NCBI GenBank assembly: GCA_031283915.1
Contig: JAITAY010000216.1
Location: 1-9,218, forward strand
Direction of reading: 5' to 3'
Length of the DNA stretch: 9,218 nt
Source of the DNA: Tannerella sp.
GTDB taxonomy: Bacteria > Bacteroidota > Bacteroidia > Bacteroidales > Tannerellaceae
In this document: piece by piece, positions 1 to 7,303 of the stretch
How the letters are laid out: every line of letters begins with the position of its first letter
How positions within the stretch are numbered: the first letter of the stretch is position 1
Position numbers and translations under genes: made by a program
Notes under the pieces: model-generated
Database searches by the model: none
The model's input: the letters and a program-made list of their open reading frames with translations, nothing else
Told to the model about the DNA's origin: nothing

Positions 1-234
1 AGCGACGGAGAAAAGCGAGACTATGACCATCACCGCAAACAGCTCAGTCACGAAAGAAGTATCATCGCCACTTCCCGTCAGGAAGAACGCGAAAAACTTG
101 AAAGGGTCATCGAAATAAAGGACAGAGCGCTCAAGGAAAAAGATAAAGCCCTTGATGAAAAAGACAAGGCTCTTGAAGAAAGGGACAGGGAAATCGCCGA
201 ATTAAGGCGTTTGCTTGAGCAGTCCAGGTCATAA
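1..234 (+). CDS. C-terminal coiled-coil tail of a truncated protein (possibly a Rpn/PD-(D/E)XK family nuclease-transposase)
   Basis: Only the last 77 residues are in the window; the frame is open from base 1 to the TAA at 232-234. The tail is extremely charged. Four consecutive 7-residue units (121-141, 142-162, 163-183, 184-204) follow the pattern D-K/R-A-L-x-E-K, so Leu/Ile falls at a fixed heptad position and a long parallel coiled coil is predicted. The DNA repeats with the same 21-bp period. The part before the repeats (residues about 1-30, with a D-Y-D-H-H-R-K pattern and then an alternating charged helix) resembles the region after the catalytic domain of Bacteroidota Rpn-type PD-(D/E)XK transposase-like proteins, which usually end in such charged helical tails. 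That family assignment is an inference from style and not from a catalytic motif; the catalytic part lies outside the window. Any coiled-coil protein remains possible. That this is a real coding end is fairly certain. Confidence 0.7.
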   Translation, partial: SDGEKRDYDHHRKQLSHERSIIATSRQEEREKLERVIEIKDRALKEKDKALDEKDKALEERDREIAELRRLLEQSRS

Positions 235-440
235 ACCGCACATTTATTAGCCCAAACTGTGTGTTATGAGGACAGAAAAGACAAACGATTCCACGGAAGT
301 ATTTTGGCTCTATCTGTGCACATCAAGGCCACAAGCTTTTTCCATAAAATTTGCCGGCATAAAGTGATTAAACATCATTTTCGAGCATTGTATGGCAAAG
401 CCGCTAAAGTTTCCTGTAATCTTGATTTTTATTTCACACG

Positions 441-472
441 CTTGGAAAACCAGGGTTTTTCATGTAATTTTG
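441..472 (+). promoter_or_regulatory. Bacteroidota-type promoter for the Big_5 lipoprotein/DUF3108 operon
   Basis: TAATTTTG at 465-472 matches the Bacteroidota -7 consensus TAnnTTTG exactly, and CTTG at 441-444 sits 20 bases upstream, where the -33 TTTG-like box is expected. Transcription would start near 478-480, leaving a leader of only about 8 nt to the ATG at 487 or about 17 nt to the ATG at 496. The spacer holds a small inverted repeat (AAAAC at 446-450, GTTTT at 455-459, extendable by two pairs) that could be an operator or may be chance. Position and consensus are seen directly; activity is inferred. Confidence 0.65.
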
Positions 473-486
473 TGCGCAAATAGTAG

Positions 487-2439
487 ATGTTACGCATGAA
501 GAAATGCAAGTTCGAACATTTAGGGACGGGGTGGTTGTTCGCAGGATTATGTACGTTTGCACTGCTCGGTTCCTGCGCCAATATGGCGACGCCCAACGGC
601 GGGCCGTATGACGAAATACCGCCGAAATTCCTGCGCAGTACGCCCGCTTTTCATGCCACACACTATGAAGGCAAGAAAATTGAGATCGTCTTCGATGAAC
701 TGATTCAGATCGAACGGCCGTCGGAAAACGTGATCATCACCCCACCGCAAAAAAATCTGCCGGTAGTCCGGGCTATCGGAAAAAAGGTCAAGGTCGAGTT
801 AAAGGACACATTGAAACCGGATGCCACATACACGATCGACTTCACCAATTCCATTGCCGACAATAACGAAAAGAATGTGCTGGAAAATTTCAGTTTCGCC
901 TTTTCTACAGGCAATGTGATCGACTCGTTCGAAGTGGCGGGAATCGTACTGAATGCGGAGAATCTGGAACCGATGCCCCATATACTGGTGGGGCTGCACC
1001 AGAACTTAGCTGATTCGGCCTTCACGACAGAACCGTTCTTCCGTACTTCGAAAACAAATGAACGCGGACGGTTCGTCATCCGGAATATTGCCGAAGGAAG
1101 CTATCGCCTATACGCACTGAACGACGTCAACCGCGACTACCACTTCGACCAGCCCGGCGAGGAAATCGCTTTCCATGATTCCATCATCGTGCCGTATTTC
1201 GAGTTTGCCTCCCGACAGGACACCCTGTGGAAAGACTCGCTGACCATTGACACCATCCGGACTGTCGATTACACGCATTTCCTGCCGGACGATATCACAC
1301 TGCGGCTGTTCAAGGAAAAGTTTCAGCGTCAGTACATGCTCCGCCCCGAACGGACGCAGCAGAACCTGTTTGCCCTGAAATTCAATGCTCCGGCAGATTC
1401 GTTACCCGAACTGAAGTTGCTGAACGGCGACCCGGCCGAAGAAAACTGGTACCTGACACAGCTGCTGGACGGAAACAGTACGATCAATTACTGGATTGCC
1501 GATTCGACGGTCTGGCAGCGGGATACACTACATCTGCAAGTCGCATATCTCAAAAGCGATTCACTCAATGTCCTGTGTCCGCAAACGGATACAATCCGCC
1601 TGTCCATGCGCAGGCAACCGGCATCACCGGCCAGAAGGAAGCCGAAAAAGGACGAACCGGTGCCGGTCGAATATCTGCTTCCACAACTCAAGCCGGGCAG
1701 TTCGGTGGATCCGGCCGACACCATGGCGCTCGTTTTTACGGAGCCGACGCCGGACTTCGCTAAAGAACATGTTCTGCTGGAACTGCAACAGGACACGCTC
1801 TGGACGCCGGTCGACTTCACCTTTCGGCAAGACAGCGCCAACATCCTGAAATATTACCTCGAACGGACTTGGCAATACGAGGAGAGTTACCGGCTGACCA
1901 TCGACTCGGCACGTATCTACAGCCTCTACGGGAAATGGAACAACTTCTTTCAGTCGACCTTCAAATTCAAGTCGAGGGATGAATACGGACATTTGTACCT
2001 TCACATCGAAGGCGTGACAGGGTCTGCATTTGTAGAACTGCTGAACGCCAGTGATATTCCGGTGCGAAAGGCGCCTGTAGAACGGGGCGGTGCACTTTTC
2101 ATGAACCTGCGACCGGAGAAATATTATGCCCGTATGGTGCTGGACAGAAACGGAAACGGTGTATGGGATACGGGAAACTATGCGGAAGGGACACAGCCGG
2201 AAGAGGTATTTTATTCCTCCAAGCTGTATGAGATGCGTGCCAATTTTGAGATAGAAGAGACGTGGAACGTCCTGTCCGTACCCCTTACGTCCCAGAAACC
2301 GATAGAAATAACAAAAAACAAACCGAAGGATGTCACAAAACAAAAACGTAATTACAAGGAAGAAGGCCGGTCTCAGTCGGGGAGCAGTAGCGGATTGGGC
2401 GGCCTGGGCGGATTGGGCGGCGGCGGTTTGGGGTTCTGA
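487..2439 (+). CDS. Large envelope lipoprotein with N-terminal Ig-like (Big_5) domain
   Basis: The 650-residue product starts with a lipoprotein signal peptide: basic residues, a hydrophobic stretch (about 14-28) and a lipobox L-G-S-C with the acylated Cys at residue 30. Lipidation and an envelope location are therefore expected. Residues about 44-141 match the Big_5 Ig-like domain of Bacteroidota lipoproteins (P-P-K-F at the start, then V-x-x-F-D-E-L, a D-T-L-K-P-D-A-T-Y-T-I-D-F block, and F-x-F-S-T-G at the end). A beta-sandwich of the SdrD-B/CNA-B type follows (about 147-235, with G-R-F-x-I-R-N-I and Y-R-L-Y-A-L-N-D-V-N-R-D). A second such module lies near 505-595 (D-R-N-G-N-G-V-W-D). The C-terminus is lysine-rich and then very glycine-rich (last 15 residues mostly Gly/Leu). 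The biochemical role of this family is not established; structural or surface-associated work is likely. The start could instead be Met4 (496), which leaves a better leader length. It is the first gene of a two-gene operon with DUF3108. Confidence 0.9.
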   Translation: MLRMKKCKFEHLGTGWLFAGLCTFALLGSCANMATPNGGPYDEIPPKFLRSTPAFHATHYEGKKIEIVFDELIQIERPSENVIITPPQKNLPVVRAIGKKVKVELKDTLKPDATYTIDFTNSIADNNEKNVLENFSFAFSTGNVIDSFEVAGIVLNAENLEPMPHILVGLHQNLADSAFTTEPFFRTSKTNERGRFVIRNIAEGSYRLYALNDVNRDYHFDQPGEEIAFHDSIIVPYFEFASRQDTLWKDSLTIDTIRTVDYTHFLPDDITLRLFKEKFQRQYMLRPERTQQNLFALKFNAPADSLPELKLLNGDPAEENWYLTQLLDGNSTINYWIADSTVWQRDTLHLQVAYLKSDSLNVLCPQTDTIRLSMRRQPASPARRKPKKDEPVPVEYLLPQLKPGSSVDPADTMALVFTEPTPDFAKEHVLLELQQDTLWTPVDFTFRQDSANILKYYLERTWQYEESYRLTIDSARIYSLYGKWNNFFQSTFKFKSRDEYGHLYLHIEGVTGSAFVELLNASDIPVRKAPVERGGALFMNLRPEKYYARMVLDRNGNGVWDTGNYAEGTQPEEVFYSSKLYEMRANFEIEETWNVLSVPLTSQKPIEITKNKPKDVTKQKRNYKEEGRSQSGSSSGLGGLGGLGGGGLGF

Positions 2440-2443
2440 GGCC

Positions 2444-3259
2444 GTGAAACGGTTGCTCGTTCTTTTCTGCTGCCTGTTTCTCCCGGCGGAGATGAAGGCG
2501 CAGTACCTTCCCCTGGCCATGACACTAAACGCCGGTGAAAACGTGACGTATGACGTTTATTTCAAGTGGGGCATCCTGATGTCGCGCGCCGGCGAGGGTC
2601 AACTGACGTTCAGCCCGTCCATGTACAAGGGAAAAAGGGCATCAAAATACCGGCTGACGTTCCGGACAAGCAAGTTTTTCGATTCCATATACAAAATGCG
2701 GGACACCATCGAGTGTTATTATTCGCCGGATTACGCTCTGCTGTACAGCTCGAAACACACCAATGAAGGCGGATATTACCTGATCGACGAACTGACGTTT
2801 TCCTACCGTGAACAGGAACAAACCTGCGTGCACAGCCGGCGGTATACGCCGGAAAAGGTAAAGATAGACACCCTGCTGTCCGTCACGTCGGGGTATGCGT
2901 TCGACATGCTGGGAACGCTGTTCTTTCTCCGGACATTAGACTGGAAACACCTGAAGGCGGGAGACGTTTTTCCATCGACGGTCGTGACCGGAAAGGATTT
3001 GATCCAGGTCAGTTACCGCTACACCGGGGATGAAGTGGTGGAAAGAGACGGTATCAGCTACCGGACGCATCATTTTTTCATTGACATATACGACAGCGCC
3101 TTTTCGCAGAGTAAATCAGCCGCCGAAGTATGGGTGGGGAACGACGGGAATCACCTCCCGATCAAAGTGCGTTCGAAGTTGAAAATCGGTTATGCCGAAA
3201 TACATTACAAAACTTCCGGCCAACTGAAAGCGCCGCTGAGTTCCCGAATGGAAAACTGA
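2444..3259 (+). CDS. Exported DUF3108 domain protein
   Basis: I start this 271-residue gene at GTG 2444, four bases after the upstream stop. From there the product begins with a clean signal peptide (K-R, then a hydrophobic core, then a signal peptidase I site after M-K-A at residue 19). The in-frame ATG at 2330 would add a non-secretory extension overlapping the glycine-rich 3' end of the previous gene in another frame, so I reject it. The mature part matches DUF3108: G-E-x-x-T-Y-D-V-Y-F-K-W-G at the start, A-G-E-G-Q-L after it, then F-D-S-I-Y-K-M-R-D-T, and a C-terminal N-H-L-P-I-K-V-R-S-K-L segment followed by a beta strand. DUF3108 proteins are predicted envelope or periplasmic beta-rich proteins without an assigned reaction. 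Tight spacing to the Big_5 lipoprotein gene means co-transcription and probably translational coupling, so the two products may act together in the envelope. Confidence 0.88.
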   Translation: MKRLLVLFCCLFLPAEMKAQYLPLAMTLNAGENVTYDVYFKWGILMSRAGEGQLTFSPSMYKGKRASKYRLTFRTSKFFDSIYKMRDTIECYYSPDYALLYSSKHTNEGGYYLIDELTFSYREQEQTCVHSRRYTPEKVKIDTLLSVTSGYAFDMLGTLFFLRTLDWKHLKAGDVFPSTVVTGKDLIQVSYRYTGDEVVERDGISYRTHHFFIDIYDSAFSQSKSAAEVWVGNDGNHLPIKVRSKLKIGYAEIHYKTSGQLKAPLSSRMEN

Positions 3260-3271
3260 CGGGAGAACATT

Positions 3272-3287
3272 CCCCCTTTATTGGGGG
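3272..3287 (+). terminator. Possible terminator hairpin after the DUF3108 gene
   Basis: CCCCC (3272-3276), a six-base loop TTTATT, and GGGGG (3283-3287) form a perfect 5-bp GC stem 12 bases after the stop codon. No U-tract follows, so intrinsic termination is uncertain; it may stabilise the 3' end instead. Confidence 0.4.
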
Positions 3288-3291
3288 CTGA

Positions 3292-3309
3292 ACAAAAAGT
3301 CAGTTGTTT
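3292..3309 (+). repeat. 18-bp dispersed motif, copy A
   Basis: ACAAAAAGTCAGTTGTTT matches 7829-7846 at 16 of 18 positions, the two differences being transitions. It lies 32 bases after the DUF3108 stop and directly behind the GC hairpin. Its function is unknown; it could be a terminus of a small mobile repeat. Confidence 0.5.
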
Positions 3310-3355
3310 GAATACAGGGAGAGTTTGGCGTATCTTACGCCTGTGATGTATTGAT

Positions 3356-3400
3356 TTTCAAAACCAATTAGGAGTTGTCCGGAAATAAACCATCCCAATT
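3356..3400 (+). repeat. 40-45 bp dispersed repeat, copy 1 (inverted partner at 6533-6576)
   Basis: The core TGTCCGGAAATAAACCAT (3376-3393) is identical over 18 bases to the reverse complement of 6540-6557. Similarity extends on both sides (TCAAA and ATTAGGA on the left, AATT on the right) with a few differences and a one-base gap, then ends. It lies about 117 bases downstream of the DUF3108 stop, in the same sense as that gene. Confidence 0.75.
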
Positions 3401-3696
3401 GGGACGAAATATCGGTAGCGCGGGATAAAATCCCGGGGCGTGAGGGCGGAAATACCGGTGAAAGAGAAAGGGGGCGGCAGGAAAGCCGTGTTAGGAGGGA
3501 AAGAAACAGAAGTGAAAGTTTGACCGGACGGCTTCGTCCCGTCACGGAGCTACCCATCGCGATTCTCCTGTGTAACAACATTGCAAAAACCTCATATACA
3601 ATCCATTCTATTTTCGTGTAAGGAAGGGCTTTTTGATCCCGTTATTTGGAGTGGGCTGTATGCTTTTATTGGGGGGACTACTATCTACCTTTCATA

Positions 3697-6288
3697 TTAT
3701 TTCGGTTCCAGGCGAAGAATAGTCACCGAATTGGGCGGAAAAACGCAGGTGAGGGGATGTCTGAAGGGAAACCGAACAAGTTTCCGTTCCGGCACGATCC
3801 TATCGGGACGATCCAGCGTGTTGAGTCCCTCCGGCGCACCGGTCAACCGAATCATTTCCGCCTGACTGCTGATATTTCCGCCCAGCACGTGTAGCGAGGT
3901 CCATTCTTCATGATAGGTCGTGTTGACCACTTTCAGGAGGATGGCATTTGTATTCGCTTCCCGCGTGGCTACCGTCACCAATGAAGGACAGGCGGGCATG
4001 ATTGCTTCCGTCAGCGGGGCATCATTCAGGTAACATTGAATCCGTTCGTCATCGCAAACGATTTTCACCGTATACCAGCGTCCTTCTTCCATGACCGGCG
4101 CCGCGACAGGCGGCGCCAGCGGGCGCTCCACGCGCCCTGCACAGTGATACAGTCCGACCGTGCCGTCCGCAAAGATCAGGGAGATACAGTCGCCCTGTTC
4201 TTCCACCAGGCCGTTGTCACGTACCTGCAACCTGATTTTTCCCCGGGACTGCATACGTCTGAGACGCGTTGAGAACGTATAATTGTATCCCGTCGAATCT
4301 CCGGCAATTGCATATTTCCGCTGTTCATCTTCGGAAAGCGATTGCAGGCCGGAAGTCGACCGGCCGAACAGCAAATGTCGCCTTTCCATCCGTTCATCCG
4401 GAGTCTCCGAAACCTCCGGCGCATCGGGGTCGGACGAAACATTCTGCATACGCCGATTCTCCGCAAACTTCGTCCGGCGGATGGCCGTTCGTTCATCCTT
4501 CACGAACTTCAGCGGAAGGGAAACGCCGTCCAGCGCCATTTCACTCACTTCATAATCGTCGTCGTAGCAGATGATCGACACGCGCCCCTGCGTCACCAGC
4601 GGTTTGCGAAACGTTTCCACGTTCGTCACCAGCAATTCGTCGCCCCGGTGAGTGGCGAACATTTCCAGCACATGATAAGACGGGCTTTTCACCAAACCGG
4701 ACGCATCGAACGTGATAGCCGGTACACCGTGCGACGGAAATCCCGCATGACCCAACAAAGGCGAGTAAGCTACCCCCTTTACGTTCATCGGATTCCGTTC
4801 CGCGCCGATAAGGAAAGCGGCCTCGCCTACCGCCGCCCGCAACGTTCCGCCGGCGGGAGAGTGTGCCGCCCCAAATTCCCCGATAAAAGTCATCGGCGTA
4901 CGGATGGTCAAGCTGCCCACGTCAAAACGGTTATGGTTGCTGATCAAAAAGTCTACGCCGGCCAGGTAATGTGTATCAATCCAGTCTCCCCGGAACCCTT
5001 TCACTGCGGCGGAATCGGTACTGATGAACGATACGTCGGGGAAAGAGTCCCTGACGGTCTGCCGCAGGTACTGATAGCGGCGGGAATAAATGATACCGCT
5101 GTTTTCACTCCCCGCCTCCACCATTTTCAGGTCGAACGGCTGTGCATGGCCATTGCCGGCACGCATCCGACCGCAGAGCGAATCGACCGGCGCGTTAGCA
5201 TAGGCAAGCGCCTGTTTCAGGCGATCTGCCCAAACATCCATGTTCTTGATTTCTTCGTAACGCAAGCGGTAACGCTGGTTCAACATACCCGCATTCGCCA
5301 CGTATATCGGCCACGCCCCCAGATCTTCGCACAGTTGCAGGTATTCATGAAAACCTGCGCCGTTTGTCGAGCCGTATCCCCAGATGCTCCAGAGAGGTTT
5401 TCGCTGTTCGACCGGCCCGATCGATTCTTCCCATTTGGGCACCGACTCAATCGAATATCCTTCGGCAAACGCTCCACCGGGGAAACGGATGAATTTCGGA
5501 TGCAATGCCGCCAACGCTTCGACCAAGTCTGCCCGCCATCCGTTCGGACGTTCTTTCCACGTCTTCCGGGGAAACAGAGACACCCTGTCCATATAAAACC
5601 ACAGACCGCTGTCGGCACTGAAAACCAGTGTGGCATGTGACGTGTTTTCCGTTGCCGTAAACGTATGGCGCACCTCCGTCCATTCGAGGGACGGGCGTAT
5701 CTCGTACACGTCGCTCAGAGGCTTGTGTGCAACAGAATCCATCAGCTGGACGTTCAACAGCGCATAACTCCCTCCGCGCAGCCGGAACGACAAAGCATAC
5801 TGTTCGCCCCGGTGCAGTCCGATGCCGTGAAAGCCTTCCGCCACAACGCCGCCTTCCTGTCCGGAATAGTCCACTCGAACGCCCAGCGAACGATTGTTCT
5901 TTCCGTCGGCAGCATAAGCAGTGTGAAGATACCAGAACGTGTGGTCGCTCAACAGTCGCCAGCCGGAAACGACGTCCGGAGCCACAAACGGGACTTTCCA
6001 CCCCGCCGGCGTAACCAAATGACCGCCGCCGGCATCATACAGGCATCCGGCCGGAACAACGCCTTCTTCAAAATCCCGGTTCCGCACTTGCTCGGCATAA
6101 AGCCCGCCTTCAATAGCATGATTACATTCTTCAAGTGTCAGGCCATACAGATCACTGTTCACCGGCACCGTCAGCTTCTCCAGGTCAATCGTAATGGAAG
6201 ACGTCACCGGCGCTACCGGTTTGCACGCCCACAATAACAGCAGGAAAAGACTGCTTACCGTATATCTATTCATTTTCATCGCATACAT
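3697..6288 (-). CDS. Alpha-L-arabinofuranosidase lipoprotein (GH51) with an inserted concanavalin-like domain
   Basis: The 863-residue product should remove terminal alpha-L-arabinofuranosyl residues from arabinan, arabinoxylan or related side chains. It has a lipoprotein signal peptide (hydrophobic 11-20, lipobox L-W-A-C with Cys22). GH51 hallmarks follow: L-Y-G-L-T-L-E-E-C-N-H and G-G-L-Y-A-E (47-66), a CBM4-like beta-sandwich insert (about 100-240), F-I-R-F-P-G-G-A-F (266-274), and W-G-Y-G-S-T-N-G (303-310). The likely acid/base is Glu395 in G-S-E-N and the nucleophile Glu471 in I-G-E-F. The clan GH-A Asn before the acid/base is Ser here (Ser394). An extra LamG/concanavalin-like domain appears between about 610 and 795, splitting the C-terminal beta domain that resumes with N-T-L-D-R-P and ends P-P-N-S-V-T-I-L-R-L. 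Met4 or Met6 are alternative starts. The gene stands alone, with no SusC/SusD pair or regulator beside it, and is bracketed by an inverted 40-45 bp repeat. Confidence 0.93.
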   Translation of the reverse strand: MYAMKMNRYTVSSLFLLLLWACKPVAPVTSSITIDLEKLTVPVNSDLYGLTLEECNHAIEGGLYAEQVRNRDFEEGVVPAGCLYDAGGGHLVTPAGWKVPFVAPDVVSGWRLLSDHTFWYLHTAYAADGKNNRSLGVRVDYSGQEGGVVAEGFHGIGLHRGEQYALSFRLRGGSYALLNVQLMDSVAHKPLSDVYEIRPSLEWTEVRHTFTATENTSHATLVFSADSGLWFYMDRVSLFPRKTWKERPNGWRADLVEALAALHPKFIRFPGGAFAEGYSIESVPKWEESIGPVEQRKPLWSIWGYGSTNGAGFHEYLQLCEDLGAWPIYVANAGMLNQRYRLRYEEIKNMDVWADRLKQALAYANAPVDSLCGRMRAGNGHAQPFDLKMVEAGSENSGIIYSRRYQYLRQTVRDSFPDVSFISTDSAAVKGFRGDWIDTHYLAGVDFLISNHNRFDVGSLTIRTPMTFIGEFGAAHSPAGGTLRAAVGEAAFLIGAERNPMNVKGVAYSPLLGHAGFPSHGVPAITFDASGLVKSPSYHVLEMFATHRGDELLVTNVETFRKPLVTQGRVSIICYDDDYEVSEMALDGVSLPLKFVKDERTAIRRTKFAENRRMQNVSSDPDAPEVSETPDERMERRHLLFGRSTSGLQSLSEDEQRKYAIAGDSTGYNYTFSTRLRRMQSRGKIRLQVRDNGLVEEQGDCISLIFADGTVGLYHCAGRVERPLAPPVAAPVMEEGRWYTVKIVCDDERIQCYLNDAPLTEAIMPACPSLVTVATREANTNAILLKVVNTTYHEEWTSLHVLGGNISSQAEMIRLTGAPEGLNTLDRPDRIVPERKLVRFPFRHPLTCVFPPNSVTILRLEPK

Positions 6289-6346
6289 TCTGTTCTATTC
6301 GGATGTATCCCGGAAACATTTCAGGCATTCCCGTACATAACGCAGT

Positions 6347-6354
6347 CAAAAATA
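6347..6354 (-). promoter_or_regulatory. Candidate -7 element for the GH51 gene
   Basis: Read on the minus strand this is TATTTTTG, an exact TAnnTTTG match, 58 bases before the GH51 start codon. No clear TTTG box stands 19-21 bases further upstream, so it is supported by the -7 element alone. The leader would be about 50 nt. Confidence 0.45.
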
Positions 6355-6532
6355 GTTGATATCTTCCAATCTTCAGGAGAAAACGCCGTTTTTTTAACGC
6401 GATATAACATCCCTGTGTGCAGAGGCTGTAGGCTTCGGGTACCCGGGTACGATGCAGGGCTTTCGTCATTCATCCATCAGGTGCACTTGAGAATACAGAA
6501 ACATCTTTGTGCTGCAAAAAACAGCTCCGGTA

Positions 6533-6576
6533 AATTTGTATGGTTTATTTCCGGACAGTTCCTTAATCCGTTTGAG
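6533..6576 (-). repeat. 40-45 bp dispersed repeat, copy 2
   Basis: The 18-base core (6540-6557 read on the minus strand) is identical to 3376-3393, and the flanks remain similar over roughly 40-45 bases. It lies about 180 bases downstream of the ruvC stop, in the same sense as ruvC, so both copies occupy the same relative place behind a gene. It points opposite to copy 1, and the pair encloses the GH51 gene. Confidence 0.75.
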
Positions 6577-6739
6577 CAGCGCCGAACATCCGGCTCAACT
6601 GTTTTCAAACTGTTGATAACTGACGCTATCCGGATTATTGCGACGTATAACCGATACATCAAATGTTCTTTTCTTTTGCGCTTTCAAAACGGCCTCTTAC
6701 TTTCATAGCGTCTCAAAAAAAGCCGCCGCCGGACTCATG

Positions 6740-7303
6740 TTATTTACGCACTTTCTCCGGGTTCCTGACGACAAAATCTTTCCATCCGGCATACGATTTC
6801 TCCTGCGTGGCCGGGCGGCTGATTTGCATGTAATGGCAAAAGGCAGCCGCCAGTCCGTCGGTGGCGTCTAATTGCGGCAGCATGTTTTCGTCGGGGATAT
6901 GCAAAATATACTGCAACATTCCGGCGACCTGCTCCTTGGAAGCCTGTCCGTTTCCGGTAATGGCCAGTTTGATTTTCAGCGGCGCATATTCGAAGATGGG
7001 AATGTCACGGTTCAGAGCGGCGGCCATGGCTACTCCCTGCGCCCGCCCAAGTTTCAGCATACTCTGTACGTTTTTCCCGAAGAAAGGCGCTTCGATAGCC
7101 AGCTCGTCGGGCAGATATTCCTCTATCAGCGACAGCATCCGTTCATAGATCCGTCGCAGACGCAGGTAATGATCTTCGTATTTGTCCAACTTCAACACCC
7201 CCATGGTTGTCAGACGGGGCTTGCGATCTTCGACTGTCAGTACGCCGTAACCCATTACGATCGTTCCGGGATCAATGCCCAGTATGATTCGTTCCTGTGT
7301 CAT
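6740..7303 (-). CDS. ruvC: Crossover junction endodeoxyribonuclease RuvC
   Basis: RuvC resolves Holliday junctions by symmetrical nicking, working with the RuvAB branch-migration motor during recombination and repair. The 187-residue protein is of normal family length and full. The four acidic catalytic residues of the RNase H-like fold are visible: Asp11 in G-I-D-P-G-T, Glu71 in A-I-E-A-P-F-F-G, and Asp146 and Asp149 in L-D-A-T-D-G-L-A-A-A. Other family marks are the V-Q-S-M-L-K-L-G-R-A-Q-G helix and the G-N-G-Q-A-S-K-E-Q-V loop with a conserved Lys. Its ATG overlaps the stop of the DUF4286 gene by four bases (ATGA), implying translational coupling, and its promoter is probably the one ahead of DUF4286. 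No ruvA or ruvB lies nearby, which is common in this phylum. Confidence 0.97.
   Translation of the reverse strand: MTQERIILGIDPGTIVMGYGVLTVEDRKPRLTTMGVLKLDKYEDHYLRLRRIYERMLSLIEEYLPDELAIEAPFFGKNVQSMLKLGRAQGVAMAAALNRDIPIFEYAPLKIKLAITGNGQASKEQVAGMLQYILHIPDENMLPQLDATDGLAAAFCHYMQISRPATQEKSYAGWKDFVVRNPEKVRK

Larger units (their letters stand above)
3260..3696. other. Gene-free, hairpin-rich intergenic region between convergent genes
   Basis: I see no convincing gene in these 437 bases. The stretch is packed with small perfect inverted repeats: GGCGTA-TCT-TACGCC (3327-3341), the 12-bp palindrome TCCCAATTGGGA (3393-3404), CGGGAT-AAA-ATCCCG (3421-3435) and GGACG-GCTT-CGTCC (3526-3539). A purine-rich run fills about 3440-3520. 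TTTATTGGGGG occurs as an 11-bp direct repeat at 3277-3287 and 3665-3675. The region also carries one copy each of the two dispersed motifs listed separately. Overall it looks like one or more small non-coding repeat elements that settled downstream of the DUF3108 gene. Small open frames on both strands here have no family resemblance. Confidence 0.55.
6289..6739. other. Gene-free intergenic region between ruvC and the GH51 gene
   Basis: These 451 bases hold no convincing gene. Seen in them are the candidate GH51 promoter, copy 2 of the dispersed repeat, a 12-bp palindrome GTACCCGGGTAC (6439-6450) overlapping a second one, CGGGTACCCG (6436-6445), and a run of seven A (seven T on the minus strand, 6714-6720) behind a GC-rich segment just after ruvC, which may help terminate ruvC transcription although no strong stem precedes it. 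The small open frames here run through these signals and match no family. Confidence 0.5.

Noticed and set aside
259..483. 74-residue open frame upstream of the Big_5 gene
   Set aside because: The product has no domain or signal-peptide features and overlaps the promoter of the next gene; no promoter match precedes it.
1624..2520. 298-residue open frame on the minus strand
   Set aside because: It is antisense to the Big_5 lipoprotein gene, has no recognisable domain, and runs across the junction of two well-supported genes.
3300..3581. 93-residue open frame on the minus strand in the intergenic region
   Set aside because: It runs through several hairpins and both dispersed motifs, and its sequence is explained by the repeats rather than by selection on a protein.
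3581..3865. 94-residue open frame with a hydrophobic stretch
   Set aside because: More than half overlaps the 3' end of the GH51 gene on the other strand; the hydrophobic part is short and no homologous family is recognised.
4342..5640. 432-residue open frame on the plus strand
   Set aside because: It lies entirely antisense to the GH51 gene, which has full family motifs. Its own product is Arg/His-rich without any family resemblance, as expected for a shadow frame.
3697..6288. Polysaccharide utilisation locus
   Set aside because: No SusC/SusD pair, sensor-regulator or other glycan enzyme is present beside the GH51 gene inside the window.
6266..6469. 67-residue open frame ahead of the GH51 gene
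   Set aside because: It crosses the GH51 start in another frame and covers its candidate promoter; no family features.
3356..6576. Complete insertion sequence or composite transposon
   Set aside because: No transposase or recombinase lies between or next to the inverted repeats, so only an unconfirmed cargo-like arrangement can be claimed.
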